From: Taenia hydatigena
Lineage: Eukaryota > Platyhelminthes > Cestoda > Cyclophyllidea > Taeniidae
DNA length: 64,000 nt
Direction of reading: 5' to 3'
Assembly (NCBI GenBank): GCA_036345935.2
Contig: JADWOT020000871.1
Location: 57,119-121,118 of the forward strand
Numbering within the stretch: position 1 is the first letter of the stretch; every line of letters starts with the position of its first letter. A program made the position numbers and the translations under genes. Under the pieces are notes generated by a model that saw nothing but the letters and a program-made list of their open reading frames with translations, was not told the DNA's origin and made no database searches. Positions 48,831-63,000 of this stretch are shown here, piece after piece.

Positions 48831-51800
48831 TGGAACTGGCTAGTGATCTCTTGCCACCTGAGTGAGGCTTGCTAGGGTGATTTACCTCATATTTTGAGTA
48901 GTGTTGCCGTGGATAGGTCTGATTCATTCTGTAACCGCTGTGAGACTTTACCGGATCCATTTAGCACGCATATCCTCTGCGAATAACACCAGAAGTCACC
49001 ATCAAAAGCGCATTTTAGTAGAAATCAGCTAATCCACTACTAAATCAAGACCCTCCGACTGAAGCTATTGGTATCAACGACAGTGCAAATTACATGAAAT
49101 GGGCGGTTGAGTACATCTGTTTCACGCTTTTTGATGAGATCTTCCGAAGCAGTCCTTCTATTTAACGGAAGCGACTGGTTATTACAATAAAATGAATAAC
49201 TTTTTTCGTATACTTGCGCCGAAAGAGTTTCCTGCTGATGCACAAGCTCCCATAACCTGTGCGATCACCACGCCATGTCTCTGTAGAAGGAAACTGCCAT
49301 ACATAGTATGAAGATACAATGCTATTTGCAAGCGTTACACACATCTCCCTCGACTCGTCACTGGCTGGACGTGTTATCAGACATCTCATACTGTTCAAAT
49401 CAGTGGATTCAATATTAGAGAACAGCAGGTGGCACTGTAGCGGACGCATGTAAATGGTGTGATTGGGGTACAGAAGTAAGAAGAGGATGCGGCTAAGTGA
49501 TTATGACTATGTCATTTTATGCCTTGATTACTCGGATTTCGGGAGTCGGAATTGCGGATACCCGATTGCCCTAGGTGATATTACTACGCCTGAGCAAGCA
49601 TTTGTTGTGCCACGCATGATGTGGCAAATGATAGATCCATTCTTAAATGTGGACTGCACGCAGACGTTCCAGGCCTTAGGCGGTCTTCGCCTTCCCTTTT
49701 CCAGGTTTTCTTGTAGATGGCGCATTTGGTGGTGCAGACGACGGAGATAACATGAAGATAATACGCTAAGTTTGTCTCCATGATATAAGGAGTAGAACTT
49801 ACCGCGCTTAAGCATATTTATGACGACCAGGTCAATGACAACTACCAAGATGAATGCTAAAGGGCGATGCACAAAAGCTACATGCACTTTATTCATGTTG
49901 TGGGTGAATTCGGAACAGAATCGTAGGTGCTTTGTGATTGTCAAGCGATGAATAACATATTAGATTTGTATCGTTCGGGCAATGAAAGGTGTCTCCTTAT
50001 TGACCAAATTTGCGGCAGTCTCTCAGCATGGTCAGTTATCTCGCCTTTTCATCGCATCATTCATCCACTGCGCATAAGCACAAGAGTCTGTTTAGGTAGT
50101 AATAATAATCACTAGCTGCAATTCTAATGCAAACAAGGTTTTTCGCTTATGTTATATGACAAACAGTCCATTAAATTAAAAGCTTGACTATACGCCAAGG
50201 CGTGGCCGAGTTTGTCTCTTTTCCTGCGGACCGCTTAATCTGCTGCCATTTTGGCCGCAGTCATGCAGTCGCATTTGCTCAGTTCCAAACCTTGCTACCG
50301 TACTCCCTACATCCATGAAACAAATATAATCGTGCTGCGGGCGTGCACTATTACTAGCCACAAGAGTGCCCTCGTGTATTGCTCTGTGACCATCGCGTGA
50401 AATAAACATGTTTCAAGCTTAAGCATCGCACAGGCCTCTGTGAGCGCAGAGAGTACTTGGCACTGGTGCGTCAGCAACACATTGCCATTTTTAATTAAAT
50501 GAATTATGATTAGGTTACTCCCAACCCAACTTTGTGTTGTTTTACAATTTTGTTACCTACACCTGCGGTAGTCAACATTTTGTGTTGTGGTTAACCCTCT
50601 TGCGTGTGTAAAGACTAAATACTGAGGTTTTATTTGTATCGTGCGTTTAATCATGACTTGGCAGTGCTGAATCTTTGTTACGCATTCAGTTGTCAATTCG
50701 CAGAATCACTTTGTCTTTTGCTTATATGCTTCTCGGTTGCTCACAATTTCCCCAGGTAGGCAAGCGCTATTCATATGTAAACATATATTTCGGGTGACAA
50801 GTGGGTAGTCAACATCAAAATCAACAGCCCGCGGACCTCACGAACACATTGTAGTAAAGCGAATTCTAAGCTTGAATTAAATTTGCTTAACCACACACGT
50901 TCCCTTTGGTGCCTGAACGATTGATAGTCTTCTTTGTTGAATACGTCCGTTTTAAGACTCAAAGCCAGAACGAGTATATGGCGTCAATGAATCGTCTACA
51001 CTTGGGTTAATCCTTTCAGATGATAAGAATTTTTCCAAAATTCAGGGAGCGAACTTGTTGGCAAAGTCTTTGATGCATCCGTCTATATTTTGTTAAAAAT
51101 GTGCTGTAAAAATGCTTTGCATCAATTCGGGCAAACAAGAAATCCTGCTTTCAATGGTTCCTTTAACACTTCGTTTACAAACTACCTGGCTAGCGAAGTG
51201 CCTTTGTACCACGCACAAAAGTTGGTCGTTGTGGCAAATAATGCAAAATTACTTAAAGGTTTCAAGTTTGGTTATTGGTTTCACACATTTTGAATTCGAC
51301 TTCTACAGAATGCGACACTTAGAATACTCCAAGCTAAGACGATGAACATATTTATGCTCGGGTGTTGGGCAATCCTTTGGGAACAAAGCAGAAGCATATT
51401 TATGTTATTACTGAAGACCCTAAGCAAACTCCATATACGTTTCCTCTCGTTCAAGAATACCTTTAGATGATGTGACTGCTTGTAACTGGAAAAGAGGACA
51501 CTAAGGGGTTCAAATCATGTGTTGGCTGCTCCACATAATTCACGCAGAAGCAGTAGATATTATCAGCCCTCGGTCGCCATCCAGTTTCGTACTGGCACGT
51601 CAAGCCTTTGTTTTGACTCACTCATGATTGAGCATCAAGGGTGCCTATCCTGACTAAATGGTTATCTGGTGCATAGGAAAACAAATTGATGATAAAGTAT
51701 TTGCGGCTGCCAACAATGTCAACTCAGTTTAGAACACTCACAGTGCTCAACGTTAGTTCTTATTTAATCCCTGTTTTTACAAACGTAGAGGATTGTTTTT

Positions 51801-53035
51801 TATCATACTTAAATGGTAAAATAGCGTCCTGTCCATTTGGTGTTATGGTTTTCGATGCATTTGAGAATTCTATCAAAATAGTCGTTGGTGCGAGATTTTG
51901 CATTGACAGTCAAGTTAGTGATACACTGAGAGGTAGAGAAATCTCAAAGCTTGCTATTTGACCAAACGTACTTTGCATTGTTGTCATTATGCATGCACTT
52001 AAAGCAACTTGGTGGGCTCTTTGCGAGCGAAGGATGTCAGCACGAGCTGACATGATCAGCTTTGCTATCCAATTTAAGACATCATAGCTTAGTGACGGAA
52101 AGAGAGCTAGGACATGCTGGCCCCATCAAGCCTCCACATGGAAAGATTCACACAATCTAAGAGATTGAAAACCGGTACGACTTGGGAGTACCATGGTAGT
52201 AGCCGAGCGAATAATTTTGTCTTGTGAAAGATGGTTGCCTTAAATGAAACTGGCCCTCTTGCATGCAGAAAAAAGGCTACCAGTTGCCTATGAAGGATAA
52301 CTTCTCTATTAATTAGCGCATAATGCTTCAAATCATGCAACTGCATGTCACGCTGATGGAAAGCACACCTATTTCCTTTTGTACACCATGATGCGTGTTA
52401 TCACGTACTTTGAAGAGTGGATCAATCCTAACGTCGTTTAGCCGATTAACACAATTTTGGTTTCAAGAATTTAATTTTTTTACCTAAGTTGATCAGCTAT
52501 GAGAGCCCGTTGTACGGAAAAATAACCCACCGTAACGAGGATGCATGAGGTAAATAAAATCTTCCCATGGGAAAGCTGGCAGAGCAGCTAGTCCTGAGAC
52601 TTGCTTGAGCCAGTGGACTTCGTTATTCTTGTCAAAATATAAAAGGAATAAGGATAAAAGGGCTTCATTTCAAATAGTCTTCTCAAATAGAATTTACTCT
52701 TTATTCATGAACGGCCTTGGCCATGGTGAAGTTAGAAGTGAGTACAAAGCTAGTCGAAGGAAAGAGAGGGATAATGAAGGAACCCTTGCAAAGTTCTTTT
52801 ATCAATTTCTTTACATTAATTCTTTCCGCCATAACGCAAACGCGCTCTGTCCGTTCGCTCTTTAGAAAAGACCCCACTGCTAACCAACATTTTGACACGA
52901 ACCTTGCCACCGGATGCGCACTGCATTCTCCTTCAATTCGTCAGCATTTCAGAAAAGTGAACACGTAAGCGCAATTTTCAAGCGATTGGCATATATCTGA
53001 GCAGCAGCCTAAGTGGAAGGCATCGAACCTAATTG
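48831..53035. other. Unassigned region
   Basis: No gene firmly recognised. A short plus-strand frame at about 48,905-48,970 has a Cys-Cys-His-Cys spacing (FCNRCE, then HILCE) that faintly recalls the C-terminal zinc knuckle of non-LTR retrotransposons. At 49,463-49,944 long frames lie on both strands, one with a hydrophobic stretch, but without family match. Confidence 0.4.
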
Positions 53036-54943
53036 CTAAAGTGTATAGGGTAATTCGTACCATCTCCATGTCACGACCATTTTTGTGGCTCTTTCTTTCA
53101 ACTGAACGATAATCCGTGTCCTACTAGGCGCCATGTATATTTCGTCACGTATATCCTGCCTTTTGTTCCATTCATCTTGACTGCTTTCATCTATCTGTTT
53201 CTGTACGATTTCCAGATAAGAACCGACCTCCTGCACATTCAGAGCCCTTCACTTGGTATGATGTGCTCTCTGTCCTCACTAGTGACTCTCTCACTCATTT
53301 CGAGTGGCGAGATAAGCAGACGATTGGCATTACCGTTTGTGGCACGAATACACCGACGCACACAAACGAATGAACGCAGTCTGAATGCATTACATGCATT
53401 ATGTGCGACGATTTCATGTATCTAGGCAAGTGCAATCATTAGGAGAAGGCAGAATAAAACGCAAGATATCGTGCATCAAGCTGACTGAGACTTTTATTTA
53501 TAACAGGCACTCTAGCCCATTTCAGACAAAGCCAGACCAGCCAACTTTTCCCTCCCTATCAATAGGCACCCAAAAGTCACAAGCCAGTGGGGAGAAGGAA
53601 TTAAACCATCCTCCTTTCGTGCCTTGTCAGCATATTTTTCCTGCTTAGGTTTATTGGATAATTTTTTTCACACAGCATTATAGCAGGATTTTACGATGAC
53701 GCTTCTGATTTTTGTTTAAAATCAAAAACCGCGACTGCAACTACAGATTGAAGTGCATAGCATAACATCCTAGACGCGCGCCCACTTCGGTGACTATGCC
53801 TTTGTAGTGCCCACGTTCTTGTATATGCCTGTCTATGTATGTCCATTTATGTGTGCGCGTGTGAGCACGAGCAGTGAAATGGAGAGGGAGAGGTGGATTA
53901 AGATTAGGTATAACTGGCCTGGCGGCACGATATCTCCTTGATGGTTTGGTAGTTAGGACTCCTGGACCTCACCTTGACGGCGCGTGCTTAACTCTCGATT
54001 AGGAAGCTCTTTTACTCACCTTACATCGCTACTGGCCACGCGGCTACTTGTCCGCATGGCTAGTAGGTGGCTGATGGACGTTGCGTGGTGTTTCAGATTT
54101 CATTCGAACGTTGCGAGAGCAAGAATAGTGTAAGCTATGAAGGATGTATGTGCGTTAATGTCCTCAAACCTATCGGCCTTCCACTGAGCAAAGACCCTAT
54201 GGTAAATGGTCCCATGAATTAATGAATATGAACCAACACACCAAAGCCACATATGGGCGCATGTGCGCCTGGTGTCTACCCAGTGGATAGATGATAGGCG
54301 AAATTTGGCAGTTTCAAGACCTTGATGAAGGCCAGTGACTCGAGATCGCAAATGCATGGTATTCAGTGACCACCCTCACTTCTCAAGACCAAAAGTATTG
54401 GCAATCTGGGATGGAATCATTCATCACGTATATAGTCACAACGCGTGTGCTTGTGCTGCCTGGTGTGTTCAGCTTTTTAGTTGAGTCGTTGGTTGTTATT
54501 GCAATAGATTAAGGTCTGTCTCCTTTCAATCACCCTAATTCTGCATCATGCAATTAGCATTCATTCATATGACAATGCCGCGATACGCAGTGAGCTTTCC
54601 CCTTCTCAATGATATCGATAAATGTATTCACTCTTCATTGCGTAGAGCTTACTTTTCCCCAGAATGTGGGGCTTGAAGCAGCTGACCATTATATGGTTAA
54701 AATGACGTGGGGTCTCCCAGCCGCTCCTTATGGTCGCATTATTGGCTGTATCATGGGATGGATCATTAACGGCTAATGACACTGCAGAGGCCTTTCTCTT
54801 CTTAAGTCGCTTCCACACATCCACGCATATAAAGCCAAGGGTGTCCATTCCTGCCATCGTTCGTGCACAGAGCCAACCTAGTGCTCCGATGATATTTAGG
54901 TAGATCGGCTTACATAGCACAAATTCAATGGCGAATACACCAA
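53036..54943 (-). CDS. Candidate four-exon gene, partial, unknown family
   Basis: Four minus-strand open segments join with GT-AG introns in matching phase: 54,653-54,943 (acceptor after a T-run, donor GTAAGC), 54,170-54,320, 53,334-53,421 (acceptor TTGCCTAG preceded by a CTAAT branch-like motif), and 53,036-53,231, ending in TAG. Joined, they encode about 240 residues. The first exon has hydrophobic stretches and a basic patch (VWKRLKKRK). The second has CAHMWLWCVGSYSLIHG and a basic end. The third ends FVCVGVFVPQ. The last is hydrophilic, with YLEIVQKQIDESSQDEW. I noted a faint likeness of exons 2 and 3 to transmembrane segments of GABA-B-type receptors, but it is too weak to name the product. 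Upstream exons would lie above 54,943. The long second intron contains a tRNA-like relic. Confidence 0.3.
53934..54005 (+). pseudogene. tRNA-Glu(CTC)-like relic
   Basis: TGGTTTGGTAGTTAGGACTC and then CTGGACCTCACC follow the order of tRNA-Glu from D arm to anticodon (CTC). A degenerate box B (GTGCTTAACTC) follows at the right distance. The stems are broken. It is a pseudogene or SINE head. Confidence 0.4.
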
Positions 54944-55779
54944 CTTATCAAAAAAATTGGTCCCTTATAATTATGCCATCAATGATTATTCTACGATTCA
55001 ATATTGATATGCTTCATTTGAAGCAACTATAAAAGGAATCCCTTTTACCATCGATGTTGGAATTCCGTGCATTCCTCCCCAATACCAGCTAGCTCGAATT
55101 CGGCGTGAAGGTGTTACAGGATGCTATGGATGAAATGCCTTGCATCGAAAAGAAAAGAAAGGTATATTTGTTTCGAATATGGGATATGGATTAGTTCCAT
55201 AGGCATTACTATCAGACCAGACAAGTGTTTCGCCTCAACTGTGCCTGCAGAGGGCATTCGCCCAATTCTATGTACTCGCCTCACCTTAGTGTTATGACTT
55301 TCGGTACGTCTACAGCATATAGGATGTAGCAGGACCCTCTAGTGCCCAATTTAGCATTTAAGGCAACCAGTGCTTTCTACGTGGTACGGTCGCTGGCATC
55401 GACATTGCCTCGCACCTCTCATATCACACTCCACTCCACCTCTCTACTACCTCCATCCCTCCTCCCTCTGTTGTTGCGTGCGCACGCGCTCGCACGCCCG
55501 CCCTCCATTTCATAGCAGAATATGTGCCCATTGTTTGGCTCTGCTGCTTACTTTATTAATTACCAGACCCATCAAATTTACCTCACTTTGGGTAGAAATC
55601 TTTCAGGCGCATTATATCAACTGTCCAATCTATGTAAACGAAAAGACATTCACAATTGTATTTCATAATGGTAAAAAAATCATAAGGATTGATATTTCAA
55701 TCTGCTCTGGAATCAGAAAATATGGCAGATGACGATAAAAACATCAGACTTCTCGATGTTTGGCTAGGTAGTTGCACCA

Positions 55780-56318
55780 CTAGTCGGCCGCGGCGTAAAA
55801 ATTGCGCTCCATCTGACCGAGCGGGTTCACTTTATAGTCCACAGACAAGGGAACGGTGGGTACAGGGCCTTGTGCACCAGTCAACGTCTGCTTACGAATA
55901 CGAATACGCAGATAGTTGATTATGTTCTCTCCCGGTTGGTCCGTTTTCCGGTCAATGTCCATTAAATTGGGGTCGGCCATAAGTTGGGTGTTCGTGTTGA
56001 AGTGGCGCATCGGATTATTCTAGGCAATATGAAGTCTGGTCTTCGACAACTATTTGAAAACAGTAACAATTGCTGGTGTGATAAATATTTCTTTCTTGAG
56101 CTAGAGTTGTATAGTATTTCAAGGAGACCCCGGCAATGACCGGTCGGCCTTCATTAATAGATCAATTCGTCTCAAACAATTCTGTCCGCCAGCACACCCT
56201 CATCCAGCTCAAGAATGGTCTCCATGTGGTAGCGTGGTACACGTCTCAGGCGAGGTGGAGCAAGCGATGCGTTGATAGGGTAGCAAAATTTGCTCCCACT
56301 CACAACTTGGATTGTCTG
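55780..56318 (-). CDS. Candidate coding segment(s), unknown family
   Basis: Two minus-strand frames look more like coding sequence than their surroundings. The first (56,172-56,318) is open from the right and includes INASLAPPRLRRVPRYHMET, then ILELDEGVLADRIV and a stop. The second (55,780-56,010, 76 codons from ATG) includes MADPNLMDIDRKTDQPGENI, then NYLRIRIRKQTLTG and SVDYKVNPLGQMERNF. Base composition is G+C-richer than the flanks. The frames do not join simply, and no splice pair is convincing. I do not recognise the family. A processed or captured gene fragment is possible. Confidence 0.3.
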
Positions 56319-58942
56319 TCAGTCAATTGCCATATCACCTCCTTCAGCGCTAGTTAAAGGAGCGGATGCCAAATAGATAGTCTCTAGAGCCTACTGCTCA
56401 CCGTCTTTTGATGAAAATGGTATGCAGTTTGTAACATCATCTTTACACGTCGAAGACATCCTTTTACAGCTGCTATGGGTGCAAACCAGGTGCTTCATTA
56501 TCTACGCCTAAAATGACCCAACATTGCTACCCTCACGTTAGCCCACAATTCCAAGTGCTACGACGACAACACAATCCCTCACTGCTAATATGGAATACAT
56601 AAGGAGCTTCGAAGTGGTGCGCTTATCCTCACGCAATTCATTGACTCACATTTGGAAGACACACTCTTACCCTCTAGGTATTATACAATAGCATTGTGAG
56701 AACTTTATCCATGAGGTGTCTGCAAATCCATGAAAACCTCAGCACCCAATGTTCTTAAGATTTCAGTTTTAACCTTCAAACAAGATTCGACTCAACGTAG
56801 CGCCCTTTGCTTCCTCTCTATTCCCACCTTAATAAACTCAATAGAAACTGCAAATTGTGCCAACGAAATGTCCAGCAACTTTAAATGATTGCATTGGATC
56901 TAAAGCAGCACACACGTTCCGAGAAAAAGAACACTTACTTCGAAGTTGTAAGACATCAAGAAGGGGTACAGCAGCAACAACAGCTTGTCCGCTGGAAAAT
57001 GCCTTGTTGTTGAATCAGCGTATGGTACAATACCCACAGGCACGAGTTGGAAAGAACGTTTATGTGGAAGTAGAAATTTCATTCCACTGTAGATAGTTGC
57101 ACAAAATGCGACACCAATTAGTGCACCATACCTGTCAGCATCTAGCATACCCCATCGGTTAATAGTAGCGCCAGAGCATTAAGGTGTACAGAACAAAATG
57201 ATGAAGTTTTGCGAGAAATTTACCAATCAACTCAGCGGATGGTCATCTAGCTTGTCGATGGGATGGACTGCACATATACATCCCATTGGCAGCAGAACCA
57301 TTACTGTCTCGGCCAGTGTTTGCGGAAATCAGGCATGCTAATGGGCTACTCAAGTACCCCTCCGGAAGATGCTACGACTGTATCCACACTAGACCCAATA
57401 AGCACAACAGATTTCACCTGAATGGGTGGCAGAGCAACTTGGACGAGACAACTGTCACGACGCAGTTGCGAAAAGACACGAAGAAGAAGGGTAAAGGTGG
57501 TTTCTATTCTTAAGCATGTCCGTCAAGAGCAATTGGATCCAAACCAATTGAAGCAGCACACAAAATGGAACTTTCTTACCTTAGAAAACTACAAGGAATC
57601 AAGCATGTCCAAAAATCAAGGTTTGCCTCCTTCGGATATTATCGAATCTTATCTAGAGCATTATCAGAAACAGGCATATTCATAACTACCTTTAATTTTG
57701 TATCATTAATAATAACACCAAATGAGGCAAACGTTTCGGCAGTTTTCCCTTATTTTTTCAACAAATTAAACCTCTCCATTTAAGATCCTAGCTTTACTGG
57801 GATCAATGATTTGCACCGCGTAGCTGCAAACAAGGCACATGCACGCAAGGATGGCCTTGAAATTGGCGAATTAATTAATTCATAATGGATTAAGGTGGTT
57901 AAACAAAAATCTATGCAAAAAATCTGCACAAATTTGACGTTATTATATGCAAATTGACACGATAAATATGCAGTTGTATGCATATTTACAGTCGATAGGC
58001 AAAATACGTTATGAAATTAGCTTTTAAACATAATTACAATTGCTTTTATTAAAAATAGAAGAAAAATTGGCTAAGGATGTTGGTTTGTTGAAAGATGCGC
58101 AATAAGTGATTTCAAACAGTGAACGGAAACACAAAACAATGCTTGTCAATATGGCATCCTGACGCTCCCTTGAAGAGAAGAGGATGCACAATACTCAGGC
58201 AGAATATTTGCAGTTGGCTTAGAGAAACGGATGAAGACTTTTGACGTAGCTTAGCGATTAGTCTATTCAGCCATCGCAAATCGATCAGCCAAGTGCTTGT
58301 AACATAGACCGAGGCTTAATCAACTTCCATCGCCGACCATTACAATGTACCCAAGGTCAAAACAAAAAATTCAATTGCAACTTGTTACAGTTATCAAATT
58401 ACATGCGGTTGAGGAGATAACTGACCAAGCCGTCGTCTATTTATATTCAGGATTGCATTTGGAAATTCGGCTGATTCGGGACTTCGATTCTAGTACGAGG
58501 AATTTTGCTCACAATTACGTGCGTCTACAGCTGAACGCTTAAACCCGCACCTAAAATCCGAATAACGATTAGAAGCATAAGATCTTGCAAACTTTCGTAG
58601 GGCTAGAGGCTTGTGCATACTCATATTTTTGATGCCTTTAGAGGATGTGATGTAAAACTCGGCGTCAGAATTTGTATGATTCTGACAGAACACGGATGCT
58701 GAGTAGTTGCCGAAGGCAGACGACGTTGTTTGCGGTCATTCTGTTATGAGTCGTCAGTGATTATTCCATTTTGCAGCCTAAGCACTCCTTCCGCCCTAAC
58801 AGTAGAAATCAGAATGGCTGGCCTTCAAAAATAGCATCAACTATCCCCACGTCTGCCCCCTAGCCCTGACGAGTAAAACTGCACACACTAGTGCTTCAAA
58901 AGCATCTCGTTCCAATAATGTTTTGACCTGGTTCTAACATGC
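56319..58942. other. Unassigned region
   Basis: No gene or repeat recognised. The right edge is the sharp boundary of the inverted duplication, at an A+T-rich junction near 58,943. Confidence 0.45.
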
Positions 58943-60005
58943 TTTTAAATTATTACTCTGTATTTCGGGTTCGTTCATCTAGCCTCATAACATGTGCAAC
59001 ACAACTACAGCATGCAAAGCGCGATGTCAACATTGAACTGTACCCAAGTAATTAAGATCCAGAATTTGTTGCCTGTTTACTAGTTGATTAGAACCAGCAT
59101 CTATTAGCGGTAGTTAATCATGATGAAGCATTGCATATAGACCCCAATTAATGAGCTGCTAGAGCGTTCATTCGCAAAGCCATGCATTTTAAGCATCAGG
59201 ACACGTTTTATTCACTGCCAGACCGCATCACCGAATAGCTTCATCTCCGCATTCACATTCACAATCACACATTCCACCATGGTATTGGTGGAAGGAATAT
59301 TCGGTGCCGATAAAACAAAGAAATAAGATTAGCCCCATTTTTCAATCAGGAGCCCCGAAAACCCACAGTTTCACGGGCCTATTCACTGCCAACATTAAGA
59401 ATACATCCTTTTGATTTCAACGTGAGCGTTGGGTAAAAGTTCGGCGTTGTTTTGTAAAAAATTCAACCACATCGCATTTCAGCTATAACTCTTAGGACCA
59501 AATTCATTTAGCACTATCAATCTGATCTATGAAATTGCCTTTTAACCGAGCAATACCCTCGCCATTGAGTAAGCACAAACAGTCTGCATGGGAAGAAATT
59601 AGAAAATCTTTAGTTGTACCCCAAAGAAGCGAGAAGTGAAGAAGCGATTCGTAAGCATGATCAGTTAGGTAACAAAGAGCACTAGAAGCGATGCTTGTAG
59701 ATGTATTCGCTCTAGGGGCAATTTGTTTCAGAGGCGGTTACAACAACTGCTTTTCTGCTCAGGTTCAATGCAGTGTTGATGCAAAAATTGTGTTTCTGAC
59801 GTGGAGTTAACTGCGAGACTTAACTTTGACAAGGTAATCAGATAAAAGTGGGAATAAAGAAGCAGGCAATCACCTTGCCGACATTAAGGAAGTAATCGAT
59901 TAAAATATTCTTCCCTATGTTAATGGAGCAGAAGAATGGCGCCAAACAAGGCCATGTAAATGGATGAACACAGCTTGGAACGCACTTAGTAAAACGAAAA
60001 TGGAG
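58943..60005 (+). repeat. Inverted copy of 44,377-45,440
   Basis: Every paired landmark sums to 104,382, so no net indel separates the copies. Similarity ends abruptly at 58,943 / 45,440, just after ACTCTGTATTTCGGG. No mucin sequence follows on the outer side, unlike B. Confidence 0.8.
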
Positions 60006-63000
60006 ACTGTGCACAATGTAATTATGGCCTTAATGCGAACGCGTAGCACACGAGTTGCCTACGTTTCTATGATTCCCAGAATGATAATTTCATAAATGGA
60101 AAAGCATACCAGCATTAACGTATGGTATTACAAAGTGGGTCTCAGAATTTGTGACTGGCTTTATTGGCCAACGGGCACTCACATCTCAGTGCCTAATTTA
60201 CACATTAAAGCCTCCTAAACATCTCAATGAATATCCTGCAGAAGTGCTTTGTCAATTCACCATGACTTGTGTGGCAGGATTATGTGAAGCTAATTGCATC
60301 AAATGGGCTCGATTCAATCCATTCTTCAAACAAGTCATCAAAGCTAAAGCATTACATGCCGCTTTCGAGAACATTCTTCATGCTTACTTCTTTGATGTCG
60401 GTGAGATAGTTGCTTACTGCTCTTATCCTGTTTTTCTTCGATAATTTTGCTGAAGTCAAGTCGTGCATTTAATTTCACGTCTGAAACACAATTTTCGTAT
60501 CAGCACTGTATCGATCATGAAAGCGTTAGTCGTCTCGTCTGAGATTCTAACCAGCTTTTTTACACTCACCAAGCGTTCGTGCCGAGACCCATTTCACCTA
60601 GCACACTAAGTTGGCAATGTCAACGATAACTTGACTAGAACTACTACATGCTAACACCCTTTTAACTGACACAAATTTTGATTCCAAGTGTCTTGTTTAA
60701 ATAAACGAAAAGTTGGCGCATTGCCAGAAATAAGGATGGTGGTCAACTCGTTATGAGTTGCCTTATGCTGCTCTACACCTATTAAACATTAAATAATATG
60801 GGGATTTTGCACAGGCGTAACGATCAATGCTCGTGTTTTTGGTGATAGTACTGTCGAAAGATGGAAAGGGCGCATGGCATCTGCCTTACGGGTAGCGGAT
60901 CTCCTATATAGGGCGGTGATAATCTGTCAGTCATCGGCGTTGCATAGTGAGGATAACCCTCAACTAAGTGCAACCAAATAGGCGCTCTTGCTTGTCCATT
61001 TGGCTTGATCGAAATTCATGGAACGGAAAATAGACAGTTTTGAAGTGGGTTTCCGCCAGTCAGTTACGGTGCAAGAATTCAAACGAAAAAATATTCGCTT
61101 AAGTGAACGAAAAGTACGAATTTCTGCATCCCACTATTTCAGGAGCGCTCAAATAGCCTTGGACTAAGAATTGCTTCGTAGATGAGAAAAGCCGAATGAG
61201 TAATTGCGATGTTTGCAAACAGTGAGATAAGGAGCGATGCGGAGGCGACCATTCATGGTAATGATTTCCGGAAAGTCCTCACTTCAAAATTATGGTAAAA
61301 TTATTTCCTTTGGTCCCTTCCTAGGAAATATAGATGGCAACGGAAATAGGTAAGTGGTCAACTAATGTAATGCAGACGAATGTTTGAGACATAAGTCATG
61401 AACCGGACGATAAGCGGGTCGCATAATCGGCAAGACCTTCAATATTGGCAGGAAATCACAAACAAATCTTAAGGCTAATTTGTTCATCTGAGTTTCTTAA
61501 ACAAGCTGATGTCGCTTGAATGTTTTTGGCGCTTTCATATCAAAGTATACACTTTTAAGGAACACCTGTGCAGACAGGAATCTTTCTAAGAGAACCGTTT
61601 CTCGACTACGCTAAGTATTATATTTGCTTCAGTCTGGATCGTGAACTTTGGCGTAAACTGCTTTTCAAGGCGTACATATATGGATTGCATTGCCTTGAAA
61701 ACCAGCCACAATTTGATCTTTTACTCACGGCTTCCGAACACGTGTTCAGATACGATATCATTTAATGCGGCAGTCGGGAATGCTAGTCGACACTCTCCTC
61801 TCTTCTCTGCTAAAACGCAAGCGTTGACTATATCCGACAATGGATAACCCATTAGTAAATACACAATGGCTAACCACAAGTAAATTTAACAAACCTTAAT
61901 TAAATGAAAGACTACTAATTTAATGGACGGAATCGGTCAAGTTCCCTATAAGCCAGATAACGCGAGGCAACTAAATCCTCTATGTTGCATAGACAAGCCC
62001 ACCATCGTCGTCGAACAAAATTTTCTTCGTCTTGGGTGGCAATTTAATGGGTGCTGCGTATGACACAAGCACTGCATCTTCGCAATCATCACCATCTCTC
62101 ACTACAATCGCAACCAATATGCCAAGATTCCCAAAAAAACTAGGATCATATCTACTTTCCTATCCCAACTTCAAAAGCAAGTCTGACCTTATAAAGCTAT
62201 TTGTAGCTGGAAGACCTAAGCCTTGAATCGGAATAGAATCCGTTCAATGTGATTCGTGTGCCAATAATCTGCTCAGTGCCATTAGATAGAGGCGGCCTTT
62301 CGATTAGTTTCGAGTCATGAAAAAAAAAATTTGTGTCGAGATTTGCGTTAACTCAACAATCAATGAAAGCATAAGTCAATAATAGTTTGCTTCTGCAAAA
62401 TTTCATCAATGTGATTTATTATAGCATAAATGAATGAAGGTTCCTAGATCTCCTGCCATGTAATCAAATTGTGCTCTCTTGATCAAGAAAGCGCTGTCTA
62501 TTAGACGACTAACGCTTTCATGATCGATACAGTGCTGATAAGAAAATTGTGTTTCAGACGTGAAATTAAATGCACGACTTGACTTCAGCAAAATTATCGA
62601 AGAAAAACAGGATAAGAGCAGTAAGCAACTATCTCACCGACATCAAAGAAGTAAGCATGAAGAATGTTCTCGAAAGCGGCATGTAATGCTTTAGCTTTGA
62701 TGACTTGTTTGAAGAATGGATTGAATCGAGCCCATTTGATGCAATTAGCTTCACATAATCCTGCCACACAAGTCATGGTGAATTGACAAAGCACTTCTGC
62801 AGGATATTCATTGAGATGTTTAGGAGGCTTTAATGTGTAAATTAGGCACTGAGATGTGAGTGCCCGTTGGCCAATAAAGCCAGTCACAAATTCTGAGACC
62901 CACTTTGTAATACCATACGTTAATGCTGGTATGCTTTTCCATTTATGAAATTATCATTCTGGGAATCATAGAAACGTAGGCAACTCGTGTGCTACGCATT

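Noticed and set aside
48905..48970. Cys-Cys-His-Cys pattern resembling a non-LTR retrotransposon zinc knuckle
   Set aside because: Only about 20 residues, with no RT or endonuclease nearby; too short to call.
49463..49944. Overlapping long frames on both strands (95 codons plus, 138 codons minus with a hydrophobic stretch)
   Set aside because: Neither has a family match and both cannot be real; the start codon of the plus frame is TTG.
50196..50260. Box A-like GTGGCCGAGTTTG suggesting a tRNA-Leu or tRNA-Ser
   Set aside because: No box B and no anticodon or T stem follow.
53515..53640. Minus-strand frame resembling the fifth helix of a GABA-B receptor
   Set aside because: The likeness covers about 20 residues, the opposite strand is equally open, and it would not splice in phase with the neighbouring candidate exons.
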